Assembly (NCBI GenBank): GCA_900618425.1 | Contig: UZAN01039518.1 | Location: 88,740-152,739, forward strand | Length of the DNA stretch: 64,000 nt | Source: Echinostoma caproni | Lineage: Eukaryota; Platyhelminthes; Trematoda; Plagiorchiida; Echinostomatidae | Reading direction: 5' to 3' | Shown here: positions 34,390 through 44,420 of the stretch, piece after piece | How the letters are laid out: each line of letters opens with the position of its first letter | Numbering within the stretch: the stretch's first letter is position 1 | Notes under the pieces: generated by a model | What the model was told of the DNA's origin: nothing | Database searches by the model: none | The model's input: only the letters and a program-made list of their open reading frames with translations | Position numbers and translations under genes: made by a program

Positions 34390-34615
34390 ACGAACCGAAG
34401 GCTAATCGTGCCGACCAGTCAGAGGTCGTGCGGCCCAGACAGAAGCTTTACGACGCCAGGAATACGAGCACGCGATTGGTAGATGCCCGGTTGACGAATG
34501 AACTTATTTTGTACATATTATTTAAACCCCATGGTTTCTTCCAATAAATGAACTGCTACTCCTGTGGCCTTTTCCTTGCGTCTCGGTTACACGGGATACC
34601 GGTGACATCCGCGAT
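34390..34615 (+). mobile_element. Possible LTR end and primer-binding site of a Gypsy-type element
   Basis: The block has LTR-like order: a GC-richer 5' part, a polyadenylation signal AATAAA (34543-34548), a pyrimidine-rich stretch ending in CTCGGTTACA (about 34582-34591), and shortly after it GGTGACATCCGCGA (34601-34614). The last word resembles a primer-binding site (normally TGG at its start). No matching second LTR and no gag or pol protein were found. The call rests on layout only, and chance is possible. Confidence 0.3.
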
Positions 34616-35129
34616 TTCTAATACATGATTCTTAATTCTTGATCGGTGCGTACTTCAGCTACTACAAACATATTCCTTCACTCACTCAGTTAATTAGCTT
34701 TATCGAGTGGGTTACCCGCAAGTGGAAATCGGTGTTATTTTCACCACCACACGTGACACTTCATCACAATCACTAAACTTGGCATTGGATTGTGAGCTGG
34801 GAATATTGGGTAAGTCGCCTAGGTATAGCAGCAATTTATTTAAACTCACCAAAGAACTTCTTCAAAAGGGACGGTCAGAAACATTTTCACATAGCACTAC
34901 GTTATTTCTTTTCTTTCATATGTGCTACAGGCATCCAGTACACATGGAACTCTTATGAATATGTTTCACACTTCTCTGAGTTCAGCATGTGCCAAACGAA
35001 TCTCGGTTCAATAAGCTTTGAAAAGAAGAAATTGATCTGTGATTATTTTACCAGTCGGTAGAACATTGCAAGTTACCTAGACCAAATGGATCCACAAACG
35101 GAACATATGGCTACCAAAATCATGTCCTG
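34616..35129. other. Unassigned sequence
   Basis: Overlapping open stretches of 83 and 89 codons (34707-35061, plus) have no recognised similarity. Confidence 0.35.
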
Positions 35130-35580
35130 CAAGGCACTGTGGCGGGGCAAAAATCGTAATCCATTGGGAGGGTCATGCTCCGTTTGGTCGGTATCAAACC
35201 TCCAGTTCAATTCGATGTCCAATCTAGCCGGTGACTAGGGCCGCAACCAAGGTGTGTATATGGTATGGTTCGTGCACCTATTCCTTGTGGGCTCGAAATC
35301 AGTTTTCAGTCAGCTCCCCTTTGCAAACTGCTAGTGGTTCTGAAACCCAGTTATAAAATTGGATGTTGGGTTTCTGTTTTCTCACTTTGGTAGAAAAACA
35401 CCTCCGACACGGGATGGCAAAATTGAGGCATCCTCAAAAAGAAGCCATTGGAGGCATTTGGTCCTTCGCGAGCATCTTGTGATCTGCAGGGAAAATGCGG
35501 CCATTTACAACCTAAGACGCTCATCTTCAACCAAACCGGAGCTTCCGAAGGCTGGGGATCCCTGATTGATCAATTTATAA
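35130..35580 (+). repeat. Unclassified dispersed repeat B, copy 2
   Basis: This segment aligns with 47390-47830 over about 400 bp in the same orientation. Shared words in order include TAGCCGGTGAC/GAGCCGATGAC, CGCAACC/CACAACC, AAGGTGTGT, GGATGTTGG, TCACTTTGGTAGAAAAACACC/TCACCATAGTGGAAAAAACACC, GGCATCCTCA/GGCTTCCTCA and CGAGCATCTTG/GGGAGCATTTTG. Both copies translate to a KTPP peptide followed by Arg-rich sequence, so an ancient protein-coding origin is possible. The family was not recognised. Confidence 0.65.
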
Positions 35581-37486
35581 CAAAAACACAGGTTTCAGTG
35601 TACATGTTATCATATGCGGAAATGCATCAATGATATGAAAGTTTCCGACCTTGCTTCGGGCAAAGACGCAATGTGCTTTCTGTTTTCGTACAACATATCC
35701 ACGAGATCAATTGCTAAACAGGCTGAGAATTACCGAAGACGAAGTTTGTAATTAATGGTAGTAATTTAGTCTCCACAATCCACTTATAATCGTTGTTTGT
35801 TTATATCTGTTGCAAGATGCCTTGTAAGAGTAGCTTCCTCTTAGTATCCTTCTCTTTTTTTATTGGTTCCTGTAATGGAATGCAAATTCTTCGTCAATAT
35901 GATTTGACTGTATTGGTAGTTGCTGACTAAACCGCAGCTCGCCAGTTTTACTTTTCGACCTCTCACTTCAGAGGCAGATTTGGTGCAACGTTCGTCGATC
36001 CACTTCTGTAGGTAATCTATTCTAGCCTAAAATAAACTGCATCTTCTGAATTCCTCGTGGAATCCAATTGAGCAATCATTTTTCCAACCTAAAGCACGTC
36101 ACTTAATTTATACGTTGGCGTACCGTAACGTTCGTTCAGCCCTCGTTTTGACTGAAAGCCGGTAAAACTCGATGACAAGTGTCCTCTGTGTATGGCGTTC
36201 GCGATGCGGATTCACTCGTTCTATAATCAATCATTTGTGTCCTCAGAGTGATGGAAATTGAGCGGTTCGGTTTGCAAGCAAGCTCCCTAATCGGATGTGA
36301 ATCGGAATGATATTCTATCAGCCGAGCAAGCTTCATTTACTGTTGGCGAAACACGGCACCATACAATTAGTCAAAGAGGATATGTGTAAAACGTAAAGAC
36401 TCGCGTACGTAACGATAAGGTAAAACAGCGGAGATAGTATTCACTGCACTCTATTAGGTCTGGTACTCTACTAGGCACTGGTACGAGGTTTTGAAATTGC
36501 ATAGTTCTAGTAACGCTACCAGAGTTAAACTCCTCTATAAACTTATTGATTCATTATTTTAACATTTTGAATCGCAAAATTCTATCTAGTGCTGTGCTGC
36601 CCGGTTATTCAACAAAAGATAATCATGGTTGAACTTCGAGGGGGTTATGCTTGCAATTCGACCGCGCTTCGGAGTTGGGTTAACACAATCCCCAATAAAT
36701 GTCACTAATTTGCCCTGCATCAATTGAAAACTCAAGTTGTCCACATCCGTTCCGTTGTATAATAGCCACGTACGCAGTTGGTTTTTCATTGTAATCAATA
36801 GATTGCGGCTCAGACAAGTTGGAATGGTAGCTGTATGTTATACCGGTTCGACTCTCTCGCACACAACGCCGTTTGTGTGTGTATGTTTATGTTTACGTGC
36901 GTATATTTATGTGTGTTATGCAAGCAGCGCATGGACGGTTGTCTGTAGTGGAACGAAATATCTGATTAGTTTGTTGCGCATTTATCTAACTTGCATACAC
37001 CTGATTACTGTTGGCTCGATTTCACCTGCATGATTGAAGCACAGAAGATTCCGACATATCACGGCAGACTGGGGTGCAATTTGTACAAGTATGAACTGGT
37101 TCGGTTACACCTAATCTCATTCGTCACATTCGACTGTGAGATTCAATCGCAAACATTCCCATCGTCATGGGATCATGCATCAGTAACCCAAAGTAGTCCA
37201 TTTTTGGTCAGTCTAAATGATGCTGATTAAGATCTTTGTCTGATTTGTGCTTCCATGGTGAGAGATGAGAGTCACTTTTTCTGACCATTCCGGCGCAGTA
37301 AATCGATGCGTTTGTGATTTTAGTACACAAAATTAGCAGCTAAAAATAGACAACAATCGTTTTTATGCCGAATACCCTGATCCATTGTTTCGCTTTGTTT
37401 TTCGAATCGTATCCATTCGACCTATTCACCGAATACTCGGCCCGTCTTCAGATGACTGGTTAGACCTTCACCAAATTAATTTTCCG
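35581..37486. other. Unassigned sequence before the assembly gap
   Basis: No gene was recognised. Just before the gap, GACTGGTTAGACC (37454-37466) equals the head of the hammerhead repeat at 33.84 kb, hinting that the gap lies in repeat sequence. Confidence 0.4.
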
Positions 37487-37954
37487 NNNNNNNNNNNNNN
37501 NNNNNNNNNNNNNNNNNNNNNNNNNNNNNNNNNNNNNNNNNNNNNNNNNNNNNNNNNNNNNNNNNNNNNNNNNNNNNNNNNNNNNNNNNNNNNNNNNNNN
37601 NNNNNNNNNNNNNNNNNNNNNNNNNNNNNNNNNNNNNNNNNNNNNNNNNNNNNNNNNNNNNNNNNNNNNNNNNNNNNNNNNNNNNNNNNNNNNNNNNNNN
37701 NNNNNNNNNNNNNNNNNNNNNNNNNNNNNNNNNNNNNNNNNNNNNNNNNNNNNNNNNNNNNNNNNNNNNNNNNNNNNNNNNNNNNNNNNNNNNNNNNNNN
37801 NNNNNNNNNNNNNNNNNNNNNNNNNNNNNNNNNNNNNNNNNNNNNNNNNNNNNNNNNNNNNNNNNNNNNNNNNNNNNNNNNNNNNNNNNNNNNNNNNNNN
37901 NNNNNNNNNNNNNNNNNNNNNNNNNNNNNNNNNNNNNNNNNNNNNNNNNNNNNN
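37487..37954. other. Assembly gap (468 N)
   Basis: An unbroken run of N. Any open stretch across it is an artefact. Confidence 1.
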
Positions 37955-38002
37955 TGAGCTACCAATCACAAATCTATTATGCAACCGAGAAATTAGAGAA
38001 AG

Positions 38003-38076
38003 TGTTAGTTGGATTTGAACATAAGTCCTCCCGGGATGACAGGTTAAGAACTTTAGCCACTACACCACATCTGATT
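38003..38076 (-). repeat. tRNA-like sequence (tRNA pseudogene or SINE head)
   Basis: The minus strand reads GGTGTAGTGGCTAAAG (A-box region), CCTGTCATCCCGGGAGGAC (anticodon-arm-like) and TGTTCAAATCC (B box). The layout resembles a tRNA-Asp type gene (CCTGTCAC...GGGAGAC). The anticodon stem and acceptor ends do not pair well, so it is called tRNA-derived rather than functional. Confidence 0.55.
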
Positions 38077-40554
38077 ATTGTGATGAAGCATTTTTATGTG
38101 ACTTCAAAAATTACCTGTTTTGTAACCCTACTGCTATCGATCTGAAAGACTGATTATACTCATCGGGAATCGCTCAAAACAGAAGGGGTATGCCATTCAC
38201 TAACTACTAGCTGAAGCGGTTGGAGGTAAACAAACGGCATAATTAGCGCGTCATCCTGCTGTACCGTTAGGTATTAACCGTATTTAATGAAGTTTATTGA
38301 CTATTTGAGTTCAAAACCTGTTTATTCATGTACTCTCCCCCCATCACTCTAGATCCTGAAAACTGTGCTGTGAGACATCAGCTGGTGATGTCTCAATCTC
38401 ACATGTCGTATGTCTTGCCAATGGGTGTCTGCGCTACTCAAGTTCCTTCAAAAAAGAGATTTTCGTAAAGTCATTTTGAATACCTGTATTGTCACCTTAT
38501 CAAGTGGGTCTACAAGAGCTGCTGTGTTAGCCGGTGCTACGAGAACAAGGACATTCCCGGAGTGGCTGTCTCGCATTATAGAGGGATAGAGAGTGAGAGG
38601 AAAGTGTATCGAGGATAAACAGAACAATTTTCACTTCGTGGTATATGTTATCGGTGAATGTGTGTGATGGTGGAGCAGTCAACATGTTAATCATAGCTAG
38701 TTGTCCCCCTCCCAGTTTGCCGGTAATCTTTCAATGGTCTCGAAACTAAGATGTGACTGCCTTATCCACGATCAACGCTTTCTCGAATTTCCCCCACATG
38801 ATCGCAATTATTTGTGCACTCAGCGTGTCTACACAGTGGCTCCAATCAGATAGGTAGTGGATTGTGTATTATGTGGTAAACTAAGATCAGGGATTGGAAT
38901 ATTTGCTTGTTGCACCAAGTGAAACCAACGCTACATCACGCCATCTACCAGTTACTTTTACTGACCGCACCTTTAAGATTACCGTCAGTATTGTTTCATT
39001 TTGTACGGCGCACGCTCTACCATCTCAGCTAAAAATGCGTAGGTGGCATCCATGGTTTGGAATCCCAGCGAGGCTACTGAACTTTCGAAATTTCAGCATA
39101 ACTTTATAATCTACCGAACAGTAATTTGAATAATTACAAAGACTGTTCAAGGCATTCATCGACTGAGAAACGGTGGATCAGTGAAACACGACCCTGTCTA
39201 CCACAATCCACAAGCTGTATACCCTAGTGCATAATTATGGGGCGTGCAATACATTTATCATTCCAAAACTTGAAATTCTGAAGATTGAACAAAGTTCCCG
39301 AATAAATAAATAGTAAATGAAAATTAGCAGATTAGTAGAGCCACAGAAACGGGTGGAACTTACTCCACCTTTGTTGGGTACTCCTATGGATCTGTAAACC
39401 GTACGTGTAACACTGTAAAAATTATTGATTGTTTGAGAACAGTACTGCTAGACGAAAAGGAAGGGTCAGTTTTTAACATTTAGATAAGTAAAGGCAACGA
39501 TAAAATGATAGATTAGAGTACTGCAGGTCAAATTTGGTCGTTATAGGGATGGTTTAGAACGTAAATAAGAACTAGGATATGATATTAAGATGACAGAAGA
39601 TCCGAGTCATAACCCAGCTAATTATAGCAGTGACCTGGAAGTTGTTTGTTCAACTCCAACCCCACCCCCGTCAGCAGTGCCTTTATCTCATTTATTCCCT
39701 TCTACAAGTTCCCTTTTATTGATTACAAGCTCTATCCCCTAATTTGGGCTAAACATTTTACATCCTGAGCATTTCAAAAGACGAACACAATTTTATTATA
39801 TTGTTAATATCAAGATGATGATGACAATTCATGAGAGTTATACAAGGCAAATTCAACTAGGCGTCTGACAATCACAATCTAGAGTATTGCGTGTTCAAAT
39901 TAAACAATTATGGATTACAAGTATGTTTTATCGTGCAAGCAAAAACGGATCCGACAGATGTTAGAACTGGTCAACACTGATTGTGATACACTTGAGTGCC
40001 GAGACAGCTCTGTCTGCGGACACATTTGTTTTACCTCTGTGGCAACTCACAATCTTGGAACTCCAACCAGTAGGATAAAGTGTTTGTGAGTCCAGAAAAC
40101 CAACTCCTCTCGAATGTAGGCTGCAGCTCAGTAGTACCACTCAGATCAATGGTACTTTGTTAACCTTGATGTTAAGTCATTTGGTTTACCATTAAACAAA
40201 TTACTTCATTTTCCCCGCGTTTTGGATTTGCGTGGCCGTATAAGAAGTCTATTGTATTGTTTCGATTGCCAGACGCGTTTAAAATGGAAATGAAAGAAAC
40301 GAAACTGGTGTCTAGGAAATAAACACCCCGGGTGTTGTTGAAGCTAAGAACACCAAATAGCCATTCTACCATATTTTAAAAATAATAGGCAGCAAAATTA
40401 ATAACCCTTGTGTCAGAAGAAATAACCGACTCATAGTAGCAATTCTCCCATGAGATCTGCTTAAGAAAGGCGGTTCCATGAAATCTGAACCCTGCGTGAC
40501 TGCTCAGAGATTCTTGGTTGAAATATACTTCCGGGTTTCAAGTACATGAATAAC
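38077..40554. other. Unassigned sequence
   Basis: No gene was recognised. A stem-loop with GAGACATCA and TGATGTCTC arms lies at 38372-38394. Confidence 0.4.
39004..39035 (-). repeat. tRNA 5'-half-like sequence
   Basis: The minus strand reads TTAGCTGAGATGGTAGAGCG, which matches the tRNA word TAGCTCAGTTGGTAGAGC around the A box. No B box follows at the expected distance, so it is a truncated tRNA-derived repeat. Confidence 0.4.
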
Positions 40555-40885
40555 TAGATGTATTATTTGGAAGATACGTGAATCAGGAATTTGAATAAAT
40601 GTGACGATCGAAACAGAATAGCGCTGGTAATCGCACACCGAAATCGTTCAACAATCAGACACAGGAAAAAGACCATTGAGGTAACGGTTGGTTTATTGAA
40701 AGAAATAAAGAGGTTGAAGTAATACGCATGAAACGGGCACAAACGAATAGCCGTTAGCGTCTTCTAGGTTGAACCGCATGAGTGGTCCAGACCGTTGTCC
40801 TCCAATTGTCCTGAAACCGTAACGCACAGGTAGTTCCATGGCCGGGATTTTCTCAGCGGCTGGGATCACCACACTATAGACTGAA
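40555..40885 (+). repeat. Unclassified dispersed repeat C, copy 2
   Basis: The second copy of the repeat at 8366-8700, with the same landmarks ending in CCTGAAACCGTAACGC (40811-40826). No coding content was recognised. Confidence 0.55.
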
Positions 40886-42459
40886 GATTACCGGATGATC
40901 GGCAATCGTCGCGGAATCGATGGTGTTCTTCCAGGGGGAATTTCGTTCAGGCATTCAGATTTATAGTATGAAGATAAAAAGGCTGATAAAAAGATAGTAC
41001 ATTGAGATTTTTCTGTTTCATAAAATTACCAGACTTCACTTTAAATGTGTACAGAATTCGCATATTAAATTTTACGTCTTAACTATGAGCATTCTAAACG
41101 AACGATACTTATAAACCCCGGGTCCCAGCCAAGCGTTCAGGAAGAAAATGCGCGCCAAATATCGTGGTCATTTTTTCCTATTCCGACTTCAACAGATGGA
41201 CTCCACCTCAAAACTTCATACATCTTTGCTCAAACAGTGCAAACGTTTATCGGTGAGCAAAGCGGTGAACACGCATGCATATTATGTACCCAGACCGAAG
41301 AAAGTGTTATAACTTACCCAAGTTGGTTGAGAATCAATTATCCATTTAAAGCACCGCGGTTGAGCACACAAAGGGGAACATGAAGACGGGTGCTGGCTGA
41401 TAATTTTATTTTTATGAAATGTGAAAATTTTTAACTCCGGTTGAAATAATTTAACTCTGTCCACTTAAATCTTTTCGTATTCCTTAGCATATTTCGATTT
41501 GATAATTACGAAGTTCTTAGATAACGGATTACAACGTTCTATTCACCGGAAAGCAACATGGGGCGGTCAGTACCAGTAAATATCTAGCTTATCACCCATC
41601 GCTCACAAACGTAGACTGGTAGAAAACTCTGTTGCATCGAACTAGAAATATTTGTGTCCGGACACACTACAGAAAGAAGAATTCCCAATGAAAAAGTTAC
41701 TGCAAAACGATAACTCTGAAAGATTTGCTGCTGTCTACAGTAAACAAGTTAAAAAAGGTAATCCATCTCGAAATATCCCAAAAAAGACGTCTGTGTCAAG
41801 CTATCTATCAAGAGTGATCCCTTATTGACCGGTACCCTCTGACAGTTAAAGTCCCAGCTGATGAATTTCAGTTTATTGCTTCTTGCCGTGGAATTGATTT
41901 AAACAACATGGTTTTCAAACCACTTCTATCTCATGCACTGTATGTACACCGATTCAGTTTCAGTTTCAGTAACGTGTAAATAGGCAGATCGAAACGCCGA
42001 TTATCACAAAAAATGACCGAACACAGACCAAAATGGTTGATGAACTCAAAGACACATCCCACACTCGATAGTCAAATGGAACCCGGGCTCATCTCTAGCA
42101 AAACACTTCATAGTAATCAATCATATTATTGATCCCACCTACCCTTTCAAGCGGTTATTACGTAACCGCTATTCCAAACATTTGATGGTTGGTGCGGCTT
42201 CATTAATCTGATAAGATTTCGTTTTGCGCATAGTTACTGACGCCATCAATACACTTGTCGTGAAGTTGATCTTTAATTTTTAATTTGAAAGTTTATATTC
42301 TTTTTATAAATGTGAGGATTCCCTAATCTAGTGTATTGTATGTGTCCGTTCGTTTTACGTTCGTGTTGAGGATATTAAGTAAAATGTGTAAATATTGCGT
42401 CGTCTCTTCCTTCGAGTTTGATGCTTCCGTTGTGACTAGAATACTATACCATACGGGCC
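40886..42459. other. Unassigned sequence
   Basis: No gene, RNA or repeat was recognised. A local TTTCAGTTTCAGT duplication lies near 41958-41970. Confidence 0.4.
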
Positions 42460-43000
42460 TCAACCGTCCCGTTTGAACTCTTCACGGGCGTCGAAACGGT
42501 TTGGTCACATTCACGGTATAACTGCTTTCAACAGGCTACGAATGATCGCAATTGTGATAGTCTTAATTACTGTATTTCTCAGACACGCATGGTGGTGCTC
42601 ACAGATGCGCTCTAACGGACACCTAGTCTTGTTGCTGATATAGTTTTCTCCATAAAAATAAATGAATAAGTGCCTAGAAAAGAAGCCGCAGTATCAGTCG
42701 TTGTATCCTTCAACCATAGATATACCAATAGGCAGGACGAAAATCCAGTTTAGTGCTTGACTACGTGGAATGTTTTGTGCCAATCTTCTATGCACAGTCT
42801 TTGCCGAGTTGTTACCTTTAAATCACAAAGAGACGAACACAGTCTCTTTTTCTCAGTTTGTATACTTTCGGGAAGCATTTCGTGCCTTCGTATCACGGAA
42901 TCCACAATGCGCTCCAAATATTCGTTTTGGATGAAGATACTTCACACACTTCGGTGTTTATCAACTACCATCAACCACCGTGTATATCCTCCACCTAAAA
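42460..43000 (-). mobile_element. Penelope-like element fragment: linker and endonuclease region
   Basis: The minus strand from about 42960 reads IQNEYLERIVDSVIRRHEML, KETVFVSL, FKGNNSAKTVHRRLAQNI, then ALIHLFLW in the place of the CSC block, LSVRAHL and ESSYTVNV, and KTGRLRPV near 42465. The order and spacing match the element at 11.2-11.8 kb (FIQEWIPGALRGI..., SLPFIGDT..., AVHTRLSNAI). It is more decayed than the copy at 25 kb, with several frame changes and no intact CxC pair. The upstream reverse transcriptase is absent. Confidence 0.7.
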
Positions 43001-43999
43001 CGAGCGTGCTTGCCATTTTGTGTTCTCATCGTGCGATCTGTGGGAGTGTTTAGAGATTACTCAATAAAACTTCCTCCGCATTATAATAACAATTACAATT
43101 GTCTTTTGTAACTTTTTTTAAATCAGCAATGGTACAGTCAATTGCTAAAAGGTGGGTTGCAGCCAACTGGATGGATGCCATGGAAGTCAAAAAATATGTG
43201 AAGATGATTGAATTATGGAACACGAACTCCGAAGTGACATGATATCGACCGTCAGCGTTTGATTGCTTATATAGGAGCACATGTCGAAAAATATGGCATC
43301 ATTGCGTTTAGATGAATGGTTCGAACTAATAAAAATAGAGTATACGGAGGATTGGATATTATTACATTGCCCCATGCAGTGATTCCTTGTTAAAAGCTAG
43401 TTAAAATCTTGAGCGTTTTTAAAGGCTGACCATTGAAGGCAAGTAAACTGTGATGTGAAGGTACAACCCAGATCCATGTTGAAACATTCTATCCAAGTAT
43501 TTTCAGGGTATATTGGATTTACAGATCTGTATGCGTCTGTTCAAATCCGTTGGGGATTTGATAGCCATGCCTTTATTGGTCGAACAGGACAGTTCACAGG
43601 GCCGGTCGCTTGAACCTACCTGGTATTCCGGATGTTTTCGTCTATAGGCTAGGAGTACCACGTAGAGCTTTTACAGTTTTCTGCTGGGTTCTTGGTGGTT
43701 TGAATGTACTGCCGAGGAGCAGGGGCGCCAGTCCGGTTTACTGTCGATGAAAGCAGCGCCAGCTGGTCAGTCACTGGTAAAAACCGGGAAGTCTGAATAT
43801 CCATCTAGAAAAGACAATGGAGAATTCGTGGGCATGCGAATGTTGGGGTGAGAGTATGGATAACATCAAAGAGAAAGCTGATTCAGAAAGTAAAGTAAGA
43901 AGTAGGTTGAGGAAAAGGGGAAAGGATAGACTAGATGTAAAATAGATCAATAAGTAGGTAAAACCGGTAATAATAATAGCGGAAGATGAGAGAAGCAGG
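43001..43999. other. Unassigned sequence
   Basis: No gene was recognised. A short ACAATTACAATT array is at 43088-43100. Confidence 0.4.
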
Positions 44000-44420
44000 A
44001 GGGATTAAAGATAAAGTTGGTCAGCTTCCACCAAGGACTGACTTGCTTTCTGATTAGGCTGAATCGGGGAAAACCTGTATCGCACACTTCATCAAGCCTC
44101 ACTTTAAAATGGTCAAGTGTCCATGCCGAGACAACCCCATTTGATAGCCACNCAAGTTACATGAGCCTCAACCAGTTTCAGCTCATAGTTTAGAGCTGGG
44201 TTCTCACTCGGAAAGGAAATTTGCCTGCTTGAATCTGAAAACCCTTCAGTATTTTAAAGACATCGATCAGGTCTCATTTCGTTCTCCTACCAGAATGGGA
44301 GAACAAATTTAGTTTTAGTATATCAGCATCCTGAGAGTAGGGAACACCATGGCGAACATCTTTGTATTTCGTCCCGCCTACGGCCCGACATCTGTGTCTA
44401 GATGCAATATTCCAGGTGAA
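44000..44420 (-). mobile_element. LINE 3' end: C-terminal part of a CR1-like reverse transcriptase
   Basis: The minus strand reads, with frame changes, VPYSQDADILKLNLFS, then a GRR(T/N) step into DLIDVFKILKGF, then SNGVVSAWT and VRLDEVC. This matches the end of CR1-like LINE proteins (LNLFSL.YRR..GDLI..FKI ... VV..WN ... FK.RLD). Only the post-catalytic tail is present, as expected for 5'-truncated LINE insertions. One ambiguous base (N) is at 44152. Confidence 0.65.

Noticed and set aside
37385..37984. Open frames of 165-190 codons across the gap
   Set aside because: They consist almost wholly of N and carry no information.
38003..38076. Functional tRNA-Asp gene on the minus strand
   Set aside because: Anticodon and acceptor stems do not pair and the B box deviates, so it is called tRNA-derived repeat only.
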